Positions 17,772 to 25,368 of a DNA stretch of 35,475 nt are shown piece by piece. The DNA comes from Aporhodopirellula aestuarii (lineage in GTDB: Bacteria; Planctomycetota; Planctomycetia; Pirellulales; Pirellulaceae). The notes under the pieces are model-generated. The model searched no databases, was not told the DNA's origin, and saw only the letters and a program-made list of their open reading frames with translations. Position 1 is the stretch's first letter. The number at the start of each line of letters is the position of its first letter. A program made the position numbers and the translations under genes. Location of the stretch: NCBI RefSeq assembly GCF_023701485.1, contig NZ_JAMQBK010000071.1, forward strand, positions 1 to 35,475. The letters run 5' to 3'.

Positions 17772-17845
17772 GTTGAGAAGTTAGACGTAGGTAGTTCGGA
17801 CGGAAAAAATGGGAAAGGCATTCCCTCGAAAACTTAATCGTTCGA

Positions 17846-19510
17846 TCATTTCGGGGCAACGTGGTCGGATGTGGGGCGGGTGATCAGTTCGCCCTTTCGT
17901 GGGTAGCCTCCGTCGACGTCGATTTGCTGTGTTTGGTGGCAACGCCAGTTTTCGTTGTCGACTTCGGGGTAATCGCTGCGGAAATGCACGCCGCGGGATT
18001 CCCGGCGTGCGAGTGCGGCGGAGGTCATCGCGGAAGCTGTCAGCAGCAGGTTTTGCAGTTCCCAGCCCTCGACGCTGTCGAATTGGTGCGACATCACATA
18101 CGCCGAAAGCGACCGGATTTGCTCGTTGGCCTGGGCCAAGCCTTCTGCATCGCGTTGCACTCCGACGAGGCGTCCCATCAGGCTCTTGAGCGACACCCGC
18201 ACGTCGGCGATATCAAACGATTGGGTTTGTTCGCGAGCGGTTTGTTGGATCCGGTACGCGATCATTTTGTGGGGGCCTTCGGCTGCCGCCCGGCTGGCCG
18301 CTTCGCCAGCGTGAGCACCGTAGACAAGCCCTTCGAGCAAACTGTTGCTGGCCAAACGGTTGGCACCGTGAAGGCCCGAGCTGGTGGATTCGCCGGCGGC
18401 CCACAAGCCGGGCAAGCTGGTTCGTCCCTGACTATCGACGCTCACACCGCCGATCATGTAGTGAGCACCAGGCCGAACGGGGATCCGATCGGTCGTGACA
18501 TCCAATCCGAATTGTTTGCACGTTTCCGCGATTCCGGGAAAACGGCTGAGCACGAGTTTGGGATCGAGGTGAGCAAGGCTGAGATAGACGCAGGGGTGTG
18601 ACGTCTCGGCCATTTGACTGACGATGGACTGGCTCACGATGTCCCGGGGGGCGAGTTCGGCACGGTCATCGTAGTTGGGCATGAAACGGTCGCCGTGTGA
18701 ATCGAGCAGGTGAGCCCCTTCACCACGCACCGCCTCGGTGATCAGCGACCGCGACGACCCTGCAATATAAAGCACGGTCGGGTGGAACTGGATAAATTCC
18801 ATGTCACGCAGTTCGACGCCGGCGCGGTAGGCGATCGAGGTGCCGTCGCCGGTCGCGACAGCCGGGTTGGTGGATTCGCGAAAAACCTGCCCCACACCTC
18901 CGGTGCACAGAATGGTTTCTTTGGCCCACACCATCGTCGGCGGGGCGTTGTGGCCAACGATCACGGCGCCGCGGCAGCGTCCTTCGAGGGTCAAGAGATC
19001 GACGGTGAAGGCGTTTTCCCAGATATCGATGTTCGACGCCTCGCGGCTGCGGTCGATCACCGCTCGCATGACTTCGCGGCCGGTCGCATCGCCCATCGCG
19101 TGGACGATTCGCTCGTGCGAATGACCACCTTCGCGACCGAGGGCGAGTTCACCCGCGGTGGTGTCGAACTGCGTGCCCCACCGGATCAATTCTTCGATCC
19201 GCAGCGGCCCCTCGCGGATCACGCGTTCGACCACGTCGCGGTCGCAAAGGTTGGCCCCGGCGACGAGCGTGTCACGGATGTGATGGTCAAAGCAATCTTC
19301 GGGGTCGAGTACGCCGGCGATCCCGCCTTGGGCGTAGTTGCTGTTGGATTCCCGCAAATGATCCTTCGTTACGACGAGAACCGAGAGGTTAGGTTCGACG
19401 GCATTGGCTGCTCGGAGCCCCGCCAATCCCCCACCAATAATGAGGACGTCGGTGAACCGGTGAATCGCCCGACGCGAGTCAAATGGGAGTAGATAACGAG
19501 GCGTGATCAT
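17846..19510 (-). CDS. nadB: L-aspartate oxidase
   Basis: NadB oxidises L-aspartate to iminoaspartate with FAD, the first step of de novo NAD synthesis. The ATG at 19510 gives 554 residues, close to the family length; the frame runs on to 19645, but that extension would cross the divergent psd start. The FAD-binding GGGLAG is at 26-31, followed by SNYAQGGIAGVLDPEDC, the REGGHSHERIVHAMGDATG block, and RPGAHYMIGGVSVDSQGRT with GLWAAGESTSSGLHGANRLASNS near the C-terminal part of the catalytic region, all diagnostic of the aspartate oxidase/succinate dehydrogenase flavoprotein family. Aspartate oxidase is preferred over SdhA by the size and motif spelling. nadA is not in the window. It is divergent from psd with 73 bases between starts, and is followed by purQ on the same strand. 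Confidence 0.93.
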   Translation of the reverse strand: MITPRYLLPFDSRRAIHRFTDVLIIGGGLAGLRAANAVEPNLSVLVVTKDHLRESNSNYAQGGIAGVLDPEDCFDHHIRDTLVAGANLCDRDVVERVIREGPLRIEELIRWGTQFDTTAGELALGREGGHSHERIVHAMGDATGREVMRAVIDRSREASNIDIWENAFTVDLLTLEGRCRGAVIVGHNAPPTMVWAKETILCTGGVGQVFRESTNPAVATGDGTSIAYRAGVELRDMEFIQFHPTVLYIAGSSRSLITEAVRGEGAHLLDSHGDRFMPNYDDRAELAPRDIVSQSIVSQMAETSHPCVYLSLAHLDPKLVLSRFPGIAETCKQFGLDVTTDRIPVRPGAHYMIGGVSVDSQGRTSLPGLWAAGESTSSGLHGANRLASNSLLEGLVYGAHAGEAASRAAAEGPHKMIAYRIQQTAREQTQSFDIADVRVSLKSLMGRLVGVQRDAEGLAQANEQIRSLSAYVMSHQFDSVEGWELQNLLLTASAMTSAALARRESRGVHFRSDYPEVDNENWRCHQTQQIDVDGGYPRKGELITRPTSDHVAPK

Positions 19511-19583
19511 GTCGTTTGGATGGATGGCAATTAGCGGACGGCTTATCGACAAAGGGATATTGTAGCCGCTACCCTTGTTCTCC

Positions 19584-20588
19584 ATGAGCACCCCGATCGA
19601 ATCCTTAAAGCCGCCACAGTCGAACCGGCCGAAAACCGAGGCCATCCCTGCGATGGACCCAGCCGTGACGTCGATTCAGCCGGGTGGCGGGCTGGTGATG
19701 TCGATGGAACTCGCTTGGGGACGGATTCGAAGAGCGTATCTGCGTAAATTTCGCCCCGGCTACGTCGCCCGCATGGCCGACCGGCGGCAAGGTGAACGCG
19801 GTGCCTTGCCTTTCGATCCCGTCGACGCCCGAGATATGAAATACTTCCGGAACCAAGACAGTTATTGGTGGGCGGACGCCGATGACCCCTTCCTGTGGCG
19901 TGAATCGCTGCCCATTGTCCGGGCGGGATTGGCGGAGCTGTTTGTGATCGGCGGGACGCTATTATTGCTTTCGGTCCTATTGGCGTTCTATTGGTGGCCG
20001 TTGTTTGTGCCCCCCTTTCTCGCCTGCCTGCTCGTCGTATGGTTTTTTCGTAATCCCCGCCGCACGGTTCCCGAAGGGCCGGGAATCGTCGTTTCGCCGG
20101 CAGACGGTAAGGTTGTCGAAATCGTTGAGATTGATGATCCGGTAATCGGTCCTGCCGTCCGGTTTGGAATTTTTCTTTCGATCTTTAATGTTCATGCGAA
20201 TCGTGTTTCGCTGCCCGGGCGGATCGTGTCGGTCCGCTACCGACCTGGCAAATTCCTCAATGCGTTACTTCCTAAATCGGCTCGAGATAACGAGAATCTC
20301 GATATCGAGTTGGCGAGCAGTGATCTGGATGGGCGGATTATCCGGATTCGGCAGATTACCGGGCAATTTGCCCGAAGAATTGTTTGCTGGGCGCGTGTCG
20401 GTGACGTTTTTGCACGCGGCGAGATGTACGGCATGATTAAGCTGGGCTCTCGAACTGAATTAGTGATCCCGCGGGACGGAGCTCTCGCGATTGTGGCAAC
20501 GATCGGTGAGAAGACCTTCGCCGGTTCGACCGTGATGGCCCGTTACCAATCTGATGCCTCCATTGAATCCATTAACGATCACTCATGA
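19584..20588 (+). CDS. psd: Phosphatidylserine decarboxylase proenzyme
   Basis: Psd decarboxylates phosphatidylserine to phosphatidylethanolamine. The ATG at 19584 gives 334 residues; a TTG three codons earlier is unlikely. An N-terminal soluble part of about 110 residues precedes two hydrophobic stretches (around 118-158, LFVIGGTLLLLSVLLAFYWW and the following run), then the catalytic domain begins at VVSPADGKVVEI. NVHANRV holds the conserved His, and FAGST near the C-terminus contains the self-cleavage Gly314-Ser315, where Ser becomes the pyruvoyl group. The catalytic domain is the short Psd type; the roughly 110-residue N-terminal extension is unusual and its role is unknown. The stop overlaps the pssA start (ATGA), so the two pathway enzymes are translationally coupled. 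Confidence 0.92.
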   Translation: MSTPIESLKPPQSNRPKTEAIPAMDPAVTSIQPGGGLVMSMELAWGRIRRAYLRKFRPGYVARMADRRQGERGALPFDPVDARDMKYFRNQDSYWWADADDPFLWRESLPIVRAGLAELFVIGGTLLLLSVLLAFYWWPLFVPPFLACLLVVWFFRNPRRTVPEGPGIVVSPADGKVVEIVEIDDPVIGPAVRFGIFLSIFNVHANRVSLPGRIVSVRYRPGKFLNALLPKSARDNENLDIELASSDLDGRIIRIRQITGQFARRIVCWARVGDVFARGEMYGMIKLGSRTELVIPRDGALAIVATIGEKTFAGSTVMARYQSDASIESINDHS

Positions 20589-21535
20589 GTGAACTCAAAC
20601 CACGGTTACCGCTATCCGACTGGGACGATCCGGATACAGAATCCGATCCTCAGGATCCGGCCATCGAAGCGGATCAGGAGGTTGCCGGTGCGGGTGGCAA
20701 GCTGCGTCGTCGCCGAAAACGAAATCGCGGTGAACGACGCCGGTTGACGCTTGCGGTCTTGCCGACGGTCTTGACCCTCGGGAACGGTGTTTGCGGATTA
20801 GCTGCGATCGCGATCGCCGTCAGTACCGAGACGCTTGCGTGGGAGCTTGAGACAAAACTCTTCGCCGCCGGTCTGCTGATCTTTGGTGGCATGCTGTTCG
20901 ACGCACTCGACGGTTCGGCCGCCCGTTTAACGGGCCAGGCGAGCCGGTTCGGTGCGGAACTCGATAGCCTTTGTGATGCGGTCACGTTTGGCGTCGCGCC
21001 CGCGGTGATCGTGTGGCGGATCAGCGATGCGTTGCCACAGCGATTGACATGGGCCATCGGCGTGCTGTTTGCCGTTTGCGTGTTGATCCGCTTGGCCCGC
21101 TTCAACGTTGAAACCGATGAAGACGACGATCATGAAGGGTTCGAAGGTCTGCCGAGTCCAGCGGCGGCTGGCACGCTCGCGGCGTTCGCGATCGCGATTC
21201 CCGATTTAAAGGACTTTGCGACCGGGGAAAACTATCCGGTATGGGTGTGGCATATCAGTGATTGGTCACTGCAAGCCTCGCACTACTTCATTCCGGTGCT
21301 CGCGCTCGTGCTGGCGTTTTTGATGGTGTCCCGGTTCCGTTACCCGCATGTGTTCGCGCAGTTGGTGCGAGGACGTCGGGCGCCGAATCAAATCGGCCAA
21401 GCCATGTTTGCGGTCGTCGGGATGTTCCTATTGCACTGGGTCGCGTTACCGTTGGTGTTTTGTTACTACAGTTTTGGTTCACCCTTTCGGGCATTGATCA
21501 ACCAATACCGCGGACCGAATCAACAGCAGCAGTAA
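20585..21535 (+). CDS. pssA: CDP-diacylglycerol-serine O-phosphatidyltransferase
   Basis: PssA makes phosphatidylserine from CDP-diacylglycerol and serine, giving the substrate of the psd product encoded just upstream. The protein has 316 residues. Residues 1-55 are hydrophilic: first acidic, then very basic (RRRRKRNRGERRR). The CDP-alcohol phosphatidyltransferase motif follows as D106, D109, G110, A113, R114, G123, D127 and D131, spaced as in the family. About six membrane segments run from residue 56 to the end. The assignment to serine rather than another alcohol rests on the coupling with psd and on the sequence LPSPAAAG, common in PssA. It is convergent with the iron alcohol dehydrogenase gene. 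The start is in an ATGA overlap. Confidence 0.92.
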   Translation: MSELKPRLPLSDWDDPDTESDPQDPAIEADQEVAGAGGKLRRRRKRNRGERRRLTLAVLPTVLTLGNGVCGLAAIAIAVSTETLAWELETKLFAAGLLIFGGMLFDALDGSAARLTGQASRFGAELDSLCDAVTFGVAPAVIVWRISDALPQRLTWAIGVLFAVCVLIRLARFNVETDEDDDHEGFEGLPSPAAAGTLAAFAIAIPDLKDFATGENYPVWVWHISDWSLQASHYFIPVLALVLAFLMVSRFRYPHVFAQLVRGRRAPNQIGQAMFAVVGMFLLHWVALPLVFCYYSFGSPFRALINQYRGPNQQQQ

Positions 21536-21561
21536 CGCTGTCTGAGAGCGGAACGGCAATG

Positions 21562-21600
21562 TGCGTATCGCGTCGTCATCTTCGCGTGCTCGCGATCGCA
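21562..21600. terminator. Hairpin between pssA and the convergent alcohol dehydrogenase gene
   Basis: TGCG-T-ATCGCG (21562-21572) pairs with CGCGATCGCA (21591-21600), giving ten pairs with one bulged T and an 18-nt loop. It lies in the 85-bp convergent gap. No U-tract is present. Confidence 0.45.
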
Positions 21601-21620
21601 TCACTCACATGCGACTTGTC

Positions 21621-22811
21621 TTAAGCGACTTCGCGGTACAACGCTCGCGTCGAATCTTCGTCGAGCGGGATCGGATTAAACGTTCCCGTCCACTGCTGTA
21701 ACGCGTCGTCGACAAACATCCCGATGTCGGACGACGGGATTGATAGTGCGTCAAGCGAAGTTGCCAGCCCGGCCGATTGCACCCAGTCTTGAACCATTTC
21801 TGCCAGACGATCGGGGGCTTCGTCCACCGGTACTTGCGGTCCACCGACGGGATCGATCTCACGGAGCAGCTCTGCGTACCACAACGCGTGTTGTGAACCG
21901 TTGAACCGGATCACCGCGGGCAGCATCAGCCCGACGGCTTGGCCGTGGATGATGTTGTGTCTCGCCGTTAACGGGTTGGCTGTCGCATGAGCGGCGCCGA
22001 GCATGGAGGTTTCGATTGCCATTCCGGCCAGCGAAGCGCCCAGTTGCATTTCACCCCGCGCATCCAGATCGTCGGGCGACTGCAGTACTTTCGAAAACGA
22101 TCTCGCGAGCAACCCGAACGCACGTCGGCTGTAGGTTGTCGAGATCGCGTTTCGTCGACGAGTCACGTACGTTTCGATCGCGTGTGAGATCGCATCGATT
22201 CCCGTCAGGCTCGTCACGCTCGCGGGCATCGTCAACGTCAGCTCTGGGTCGAGGACCGCAATGCGGCAGGCCGCTCGCGGGTCGCCACAGGCCATTTTGA
22301 CGTGCGATTCCGGATCGCTAATCAACGCAAAACTTTGCGTTTCGCTGCCGGTGCCTGCTGTCGTCGGGATCGCGATCATCGGCAAGAGATCCGCCGTCGC
22401 TTTGCCCACGCCGTGATAGTCGTGAATCGATCCGCCGCAACTGTAAACGAAGTTCATCCCTTTGCAGCAATCCAGGCTGCTGCCGCCGCCCAGTCCGATC
22501 AGCAGATCCGGTTGAAAGTCGGCCGCCGCAACGACGCCCGCGTCGACCATGGTCGATGTCGGGTTCTCGGCAAACTCATGGAAAGAGCCGACCTCAAAAC
22601 CCGATTTTCTTAATCGCTCGGCGATGTGTTCGAAATGTCCCGCCGCGACGATCCCCGCGTCGCTGACCACCATGACGCGGCGTGCACCGAGCGAATTCGC
22701 CAATTCTGCGATCCGAGCGGATGAGCCGGGACCGAATACCAGCCGGGTTCGAGGTTGGATGTCAAACGATGCCTGGGCCGTAAATCCGACGGGGGCGACA
22801 TTTGTGGTCAT
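21621..22811 (-). CDS. Iron-containing alcohol dehydrogenase
   Basis: The ATG at 22811 gives 396 residues, the family length; the open frame runs back to a TTG at 22940 inside the preceding gene. The NAD-binding GGGSSLD is at 108-114. The four iron ligands are where the family requires them: Asp206, His210, His275 and His289 (DAISH and HATANPLTARHNIIHG), with spacing 65 and 14 as in FucO. It therefore belongs to the type III (PF00465) dehydrogenases that interconvert alcohols and aldehydes with NAD(P); the substrate is not decided. It follows the vWA protein gene by 73 bases on the same strand and may be in the same transcript. A functional link to those membrane proteins is not obvious. Confidence 0.9.
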   Translation of the reverse strand: MTTNVAPVGFTAQASFDIQPRTRLVFGPGSSARIAELANSLGARRVMVVSDAGIVAAGHFEHIAERLRKSGFEVGSFHEFAENPTSTMVDAGVVAAADFQPDLLIGLGGGSSLDCCKGMNFVYSCGGSIHDYHGVGKATADLLPMIAIPTTAGTGSETQSFALISDPESHVKMACGDPRAACRIAVLDPELTLTMPASVTSLTGIDAISHAIETYVTRRRNAISTTYSRRAFGLLARSFSKVLQSPDDLDARGEMQLGASLAGMAIETSMLGAAHATANPLTARHNIIHGQAVGLMLPAVIRFNGSQHALWYAELLREIDPVGGPQVPVDEAPDRLAEMVQDWVQSAGLATSLDALSIPSSDIGMFVDDALQQWTGTFNPIPLDEDSTRALYREVA

Positions 22812-22884
22812 ATCATCTTTCTTGGAGATTCCGGAAATGGAAACACACAACGGCTCAGGCAAATAATGTCCAACGGCGGCGCGG

Positions 22885-25368
22885 TCACGCCAGCCCCCAT
22901 CGGCGGCGAAGCGTCCACTCCGAGCATAGACAGCCGGCAAATAGTAGAAACACCACCCAGCCGCTTGATGGACCGTCCCCGAGCCGCCATTTTTCGATCA
23001 CGACTCGCTCCGCCCGTCGACGCTGGGTCGAAATCCGTTCGATCAGCGAGTCGATCTGATCGGGGCGAAACGATTCGCCCCCCGATGTAGCGGTGATCGC
23101 CGCCATCCGGTCGAGCATCGCGTGGTCTGCGGCAATCGCGGCTAATTCCGTCGTGTCGTCGACCACCTGGAAGGGCAACTCAGCCGAGGCGACCGGATCC
23201 GCCGCATCACCCAATCGCACCCGAACCCGGTGAATACCCGGTGGAAAAAATGCCCCGGCGGAAGGAGCCGATGCCTCCGCGGCCACGTCGGGCGATTGTT
23301 CATTGTTATTGTCCGTCGGAGTGGCACCGTCGCCGAAAATTTCCGCGTTGATCGTCGCTTCGCGTTGATCGCCGACCGCTCGGGTGTTGGTCGATAGCCC
23401 GAGGGGGCGAATTTCCCCCGATTCCAGCACCACATCCGCTGACCAAGCACCCGGCAAATCGGTCGCGTTTCCAGCGAGCACGATCGACCCGGTCAGCAGG
23501 CTGCTCAGCGTCGTATTGAATCGACGACGTGTCATTTCCAGTTGCAATTCGCTGTCGTCGGATTCCTCCCGCGAAAGCAGCCACAGCATGAGCTGACGCC
23601 AGAATCGACGATGGAACTCGCTGGCCCCGCCCCTCCACCAGATCCATGTCGAATCAAATGCGAGCGAGGCGACTCGGCCCTGTCCATATTCGCCGACAAC
23701 CAGCATCGGATCGGAACGCTCGTCCTCAAGCAGCACCTGCACCCCCGGGCTCGCTTTCACGCCCGCGATCGCGTTGGCGCCAGGCATTGGCGGTAACGTC
23801 GACCAATTCCACTCACGAGCCCCCACCATGATATTGGTGATTGGATGCGGAACCGTCGTTTTCAAAGTCAACGGTCCCTCCAGTTGTCCTTGCATCGACT
23901 TTTTGATCTCGCCGCCGGCTGGTTGCACGATCGATCCGTTCATCTTCACCGGGAGGGCTTTTGCCAAGGGCGAGTCCGCGTAGCCGCCGGGGCCGTACGC
24001 CCGTTCGCCGCCGAGCGTTACCAAAGCGGTGCCGCTAGCCACCGACTTGGCGATTTGTTCGAGTTGCTCGGTTCCCAAGGCGGCCGAATGCAGATCGCCG
24101 AGAATGATCACGTCGTAGCGTCCGGTCTGCAAATCATCCGCCAAACTCACCGGCCATCGTTTGGATGTGTCGCGAGGGATCCACCGATAAGTGAGTTCCA
24201 AGTCGGGGAAACGTCGCAGGGCTCGTCGAAGGTACGACTGTTCCAAACGAGGCGTGCCTTCGAGATACAAAACGCGACCGCCACCCGGTCGAACGTCCAC
24301 GAAAGCGAGCTGGAAATCGTTTGACGAGTTGGCTTCCCCGGCCGGTGGACGCGCCCGCACGATCAAACGGTATCGTCCCGGCTCCGGTGCAACGACGGGT
24401 ATCCGAAACGCCTCGGTTGATGAGCTTTGGTCGCTCCTCATGGTGCGCGTTGCCGCATTGCGGGTGGCCCCTTTTTCGTCCACCCACTCCACCGACAATC
24501 CGATCGGAGTCCCCGGGTAACCTTGGGATTGAACCTCGAACGAGATTTCCGCTTCGTTGCCGGTGAACATGCGGTACGTTTCGGGTAACGACTGGACCGA
24601 CACATCTTGGACCAGACTGGTTTCGGCACGTGGGCCGAGCGCGACGGTCCACAGCGGCACGCCAATCGCCGCGACTAACCTCGCAGACGAAACCGGATCG
24701 ATCGACCGGCTGCCATTGGAAGGGTTTCCCAACTCTGCCCGCATACCACTTTCGGATGGCGAAGCGGGCACGACGGTTTGGGTTCCATCGCTCAGCAACA
24801 TGATGCCGGCCAGGGGGGTTCCCCGCGAGGCGGCAACCGCCGATTCCAAGGGCACGGACAGATCGGTCAGCAGACCGTCGGGTTCGAGATTCGATACCGC
24901 TGCGAGCGATTCGCGAAGTTCGCTCGCCGGACCGCTGGCGATCTGATCGCTGCGTCGATCGTAACGAAACAAGGCGATGTTGAGTTGATCATCAAGGCCC
25001 GCGAGACTCTCGGCCAACTGTTCGAGCACTCGTTGCTGTTGCTGCCAACGATTTTCGGCGTCGCCGCTACCAAGGTTGGTTGATGCAGCGGCATCGTCAC
25101 CCGAAGCGAGCGTCATGCTGCGTGATGTGTCCATCGCGATCGCTAACGTCGCGGCTGCGGGGCGGTTATCCGATCGCACCAACGACGGGCGGAGCATCGT
25201 CAGCACGAGCGCGATGGCTGCGAGCCCGCGAAGGGTCAGTAAAGTGATACGCCGGCCGCGCGACACCCCGGTCGGAGTGACCACGAACAACAACGCGATC
25301 ACCACCGCCGTCAATAAAACGCCAGCCAACCCCGAGTCGTAAATTGGATCGTAACTCAATCGCATCAT
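22885..25368 (-). CDS. Membrane protein with vWA domain and glutamine amidotransferase-like domain
   Basis: The product has 827 residues. Two N-terminal membrane segments (about 14-31 and 43-60) are followed by a vWA domain with an intact metal site start, DTSRSM (Asp80, Ser82, Ser84), a later TDLS and LLSDGTQT. Then come a beta-rich segment (EISFEVQSQGYPG) and a GATase1-like domain (VLYLEGTPRLEQSYLRRAL, YDVIILGDLHSAALG, LVTLGGERAYGPGGY) lacking the catalytic Cys of true amidotransferases. The C-terminus ends in a membrane segment (WVVFLLFAGCLCSEWTL). It is probably an inner-membrane protein with a large periplasmic part; the function is unknown. The ATG overlaps the stop of the BatA gene by four bases (ATGA). 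Neighbouring BatA and vWA proteins of this type are usual in planctomycetes. Confidence 0.8.
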   Translation of the reverse strand: MMRLSYDPIYDSGLAGVLLTAVVIALLFVVTPTGVSRGRRITLLTLRGLAAIALVLTMLRPSLVRSDNRPAAATLAIAMDTSRSMTLASGDDAAASTNLGSGDAENRWQQQQRVLEQLAESLAGLDDQLNIALFRYDRRSDQIASGPASELRESLAAVSNLEPDGLLTDLSVPLESAVAASRGTPLAGIMLLSDGTQTVVPASPSESGMRAELGNPSNGSRSIDPVSSARLVAAIGVPLWTVALGPRAETSLVQDVSVQSLPETYRMFTGNEAEISFEVQSQGYPGTPIGLSVEWVDEKGATRNAATRTMRSDQSSSTEAFRIPVVAPEPGRYRLIVRARPPAGEANSSNDFQLAFVDVRPGGGRVLYLEGTPRLEQSYLRRALRRFPDLELTYRWIPRDTSKRWPVSLADDLQTGRYDVIILGDLHSAALGTEQLEQIAKSVASGTALVTLGGERAYGPGGYADSPLAKALPVKMNGSIVQPAGGEIKKSMQGQLEGPLTLKTTVPHPITNIMVGAREWNWSTLPPMPGANAIAGVKASPGVQVLLEDERSDPMLVVGEYGQGRVASLAFDSTWIWWRGGASEFHRRFWRQLMLWLLSREESDDSELQLEMTRRRFNTTLSSLLTGSIVLAGNATDLPGAWSADVVLESGEIRPLGLSTNTRAVGDQREATINAEIFGDGATPTDNNNEQSPDVAAEASAPSAGAFFPPGIHRVRVRLGDAADPVASAELPFQVVDDTTELAAIAADHAMLDRMAAITATSGGESFRPDQIDSLIERISTQRRRAERVVIEKWRLGDGPSSGWVVFLLFAGCLCSEWTLRRRWGLA

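Noticed and set aside
17861..18601. Plus-strand open frame of 246 codons opposite nadB
   Set aside because: The aspartate oxidase motifs on the minus strand explain the region; this frame has no features.
19511..19645. N-terminal extension of NadB to 599 residues
   Set aside because: It would overlap the divergent psd start and adds residues that do not look like the family. The ATG at 19510 gives the usual length.
22812..22940. N-terminal extension of the alcohol dehydrogenase to a TTG start
   Set aside because: It would overlap the 3' end of the vWA gene and is not needed; the ATG at 22811 gives a normal family length.
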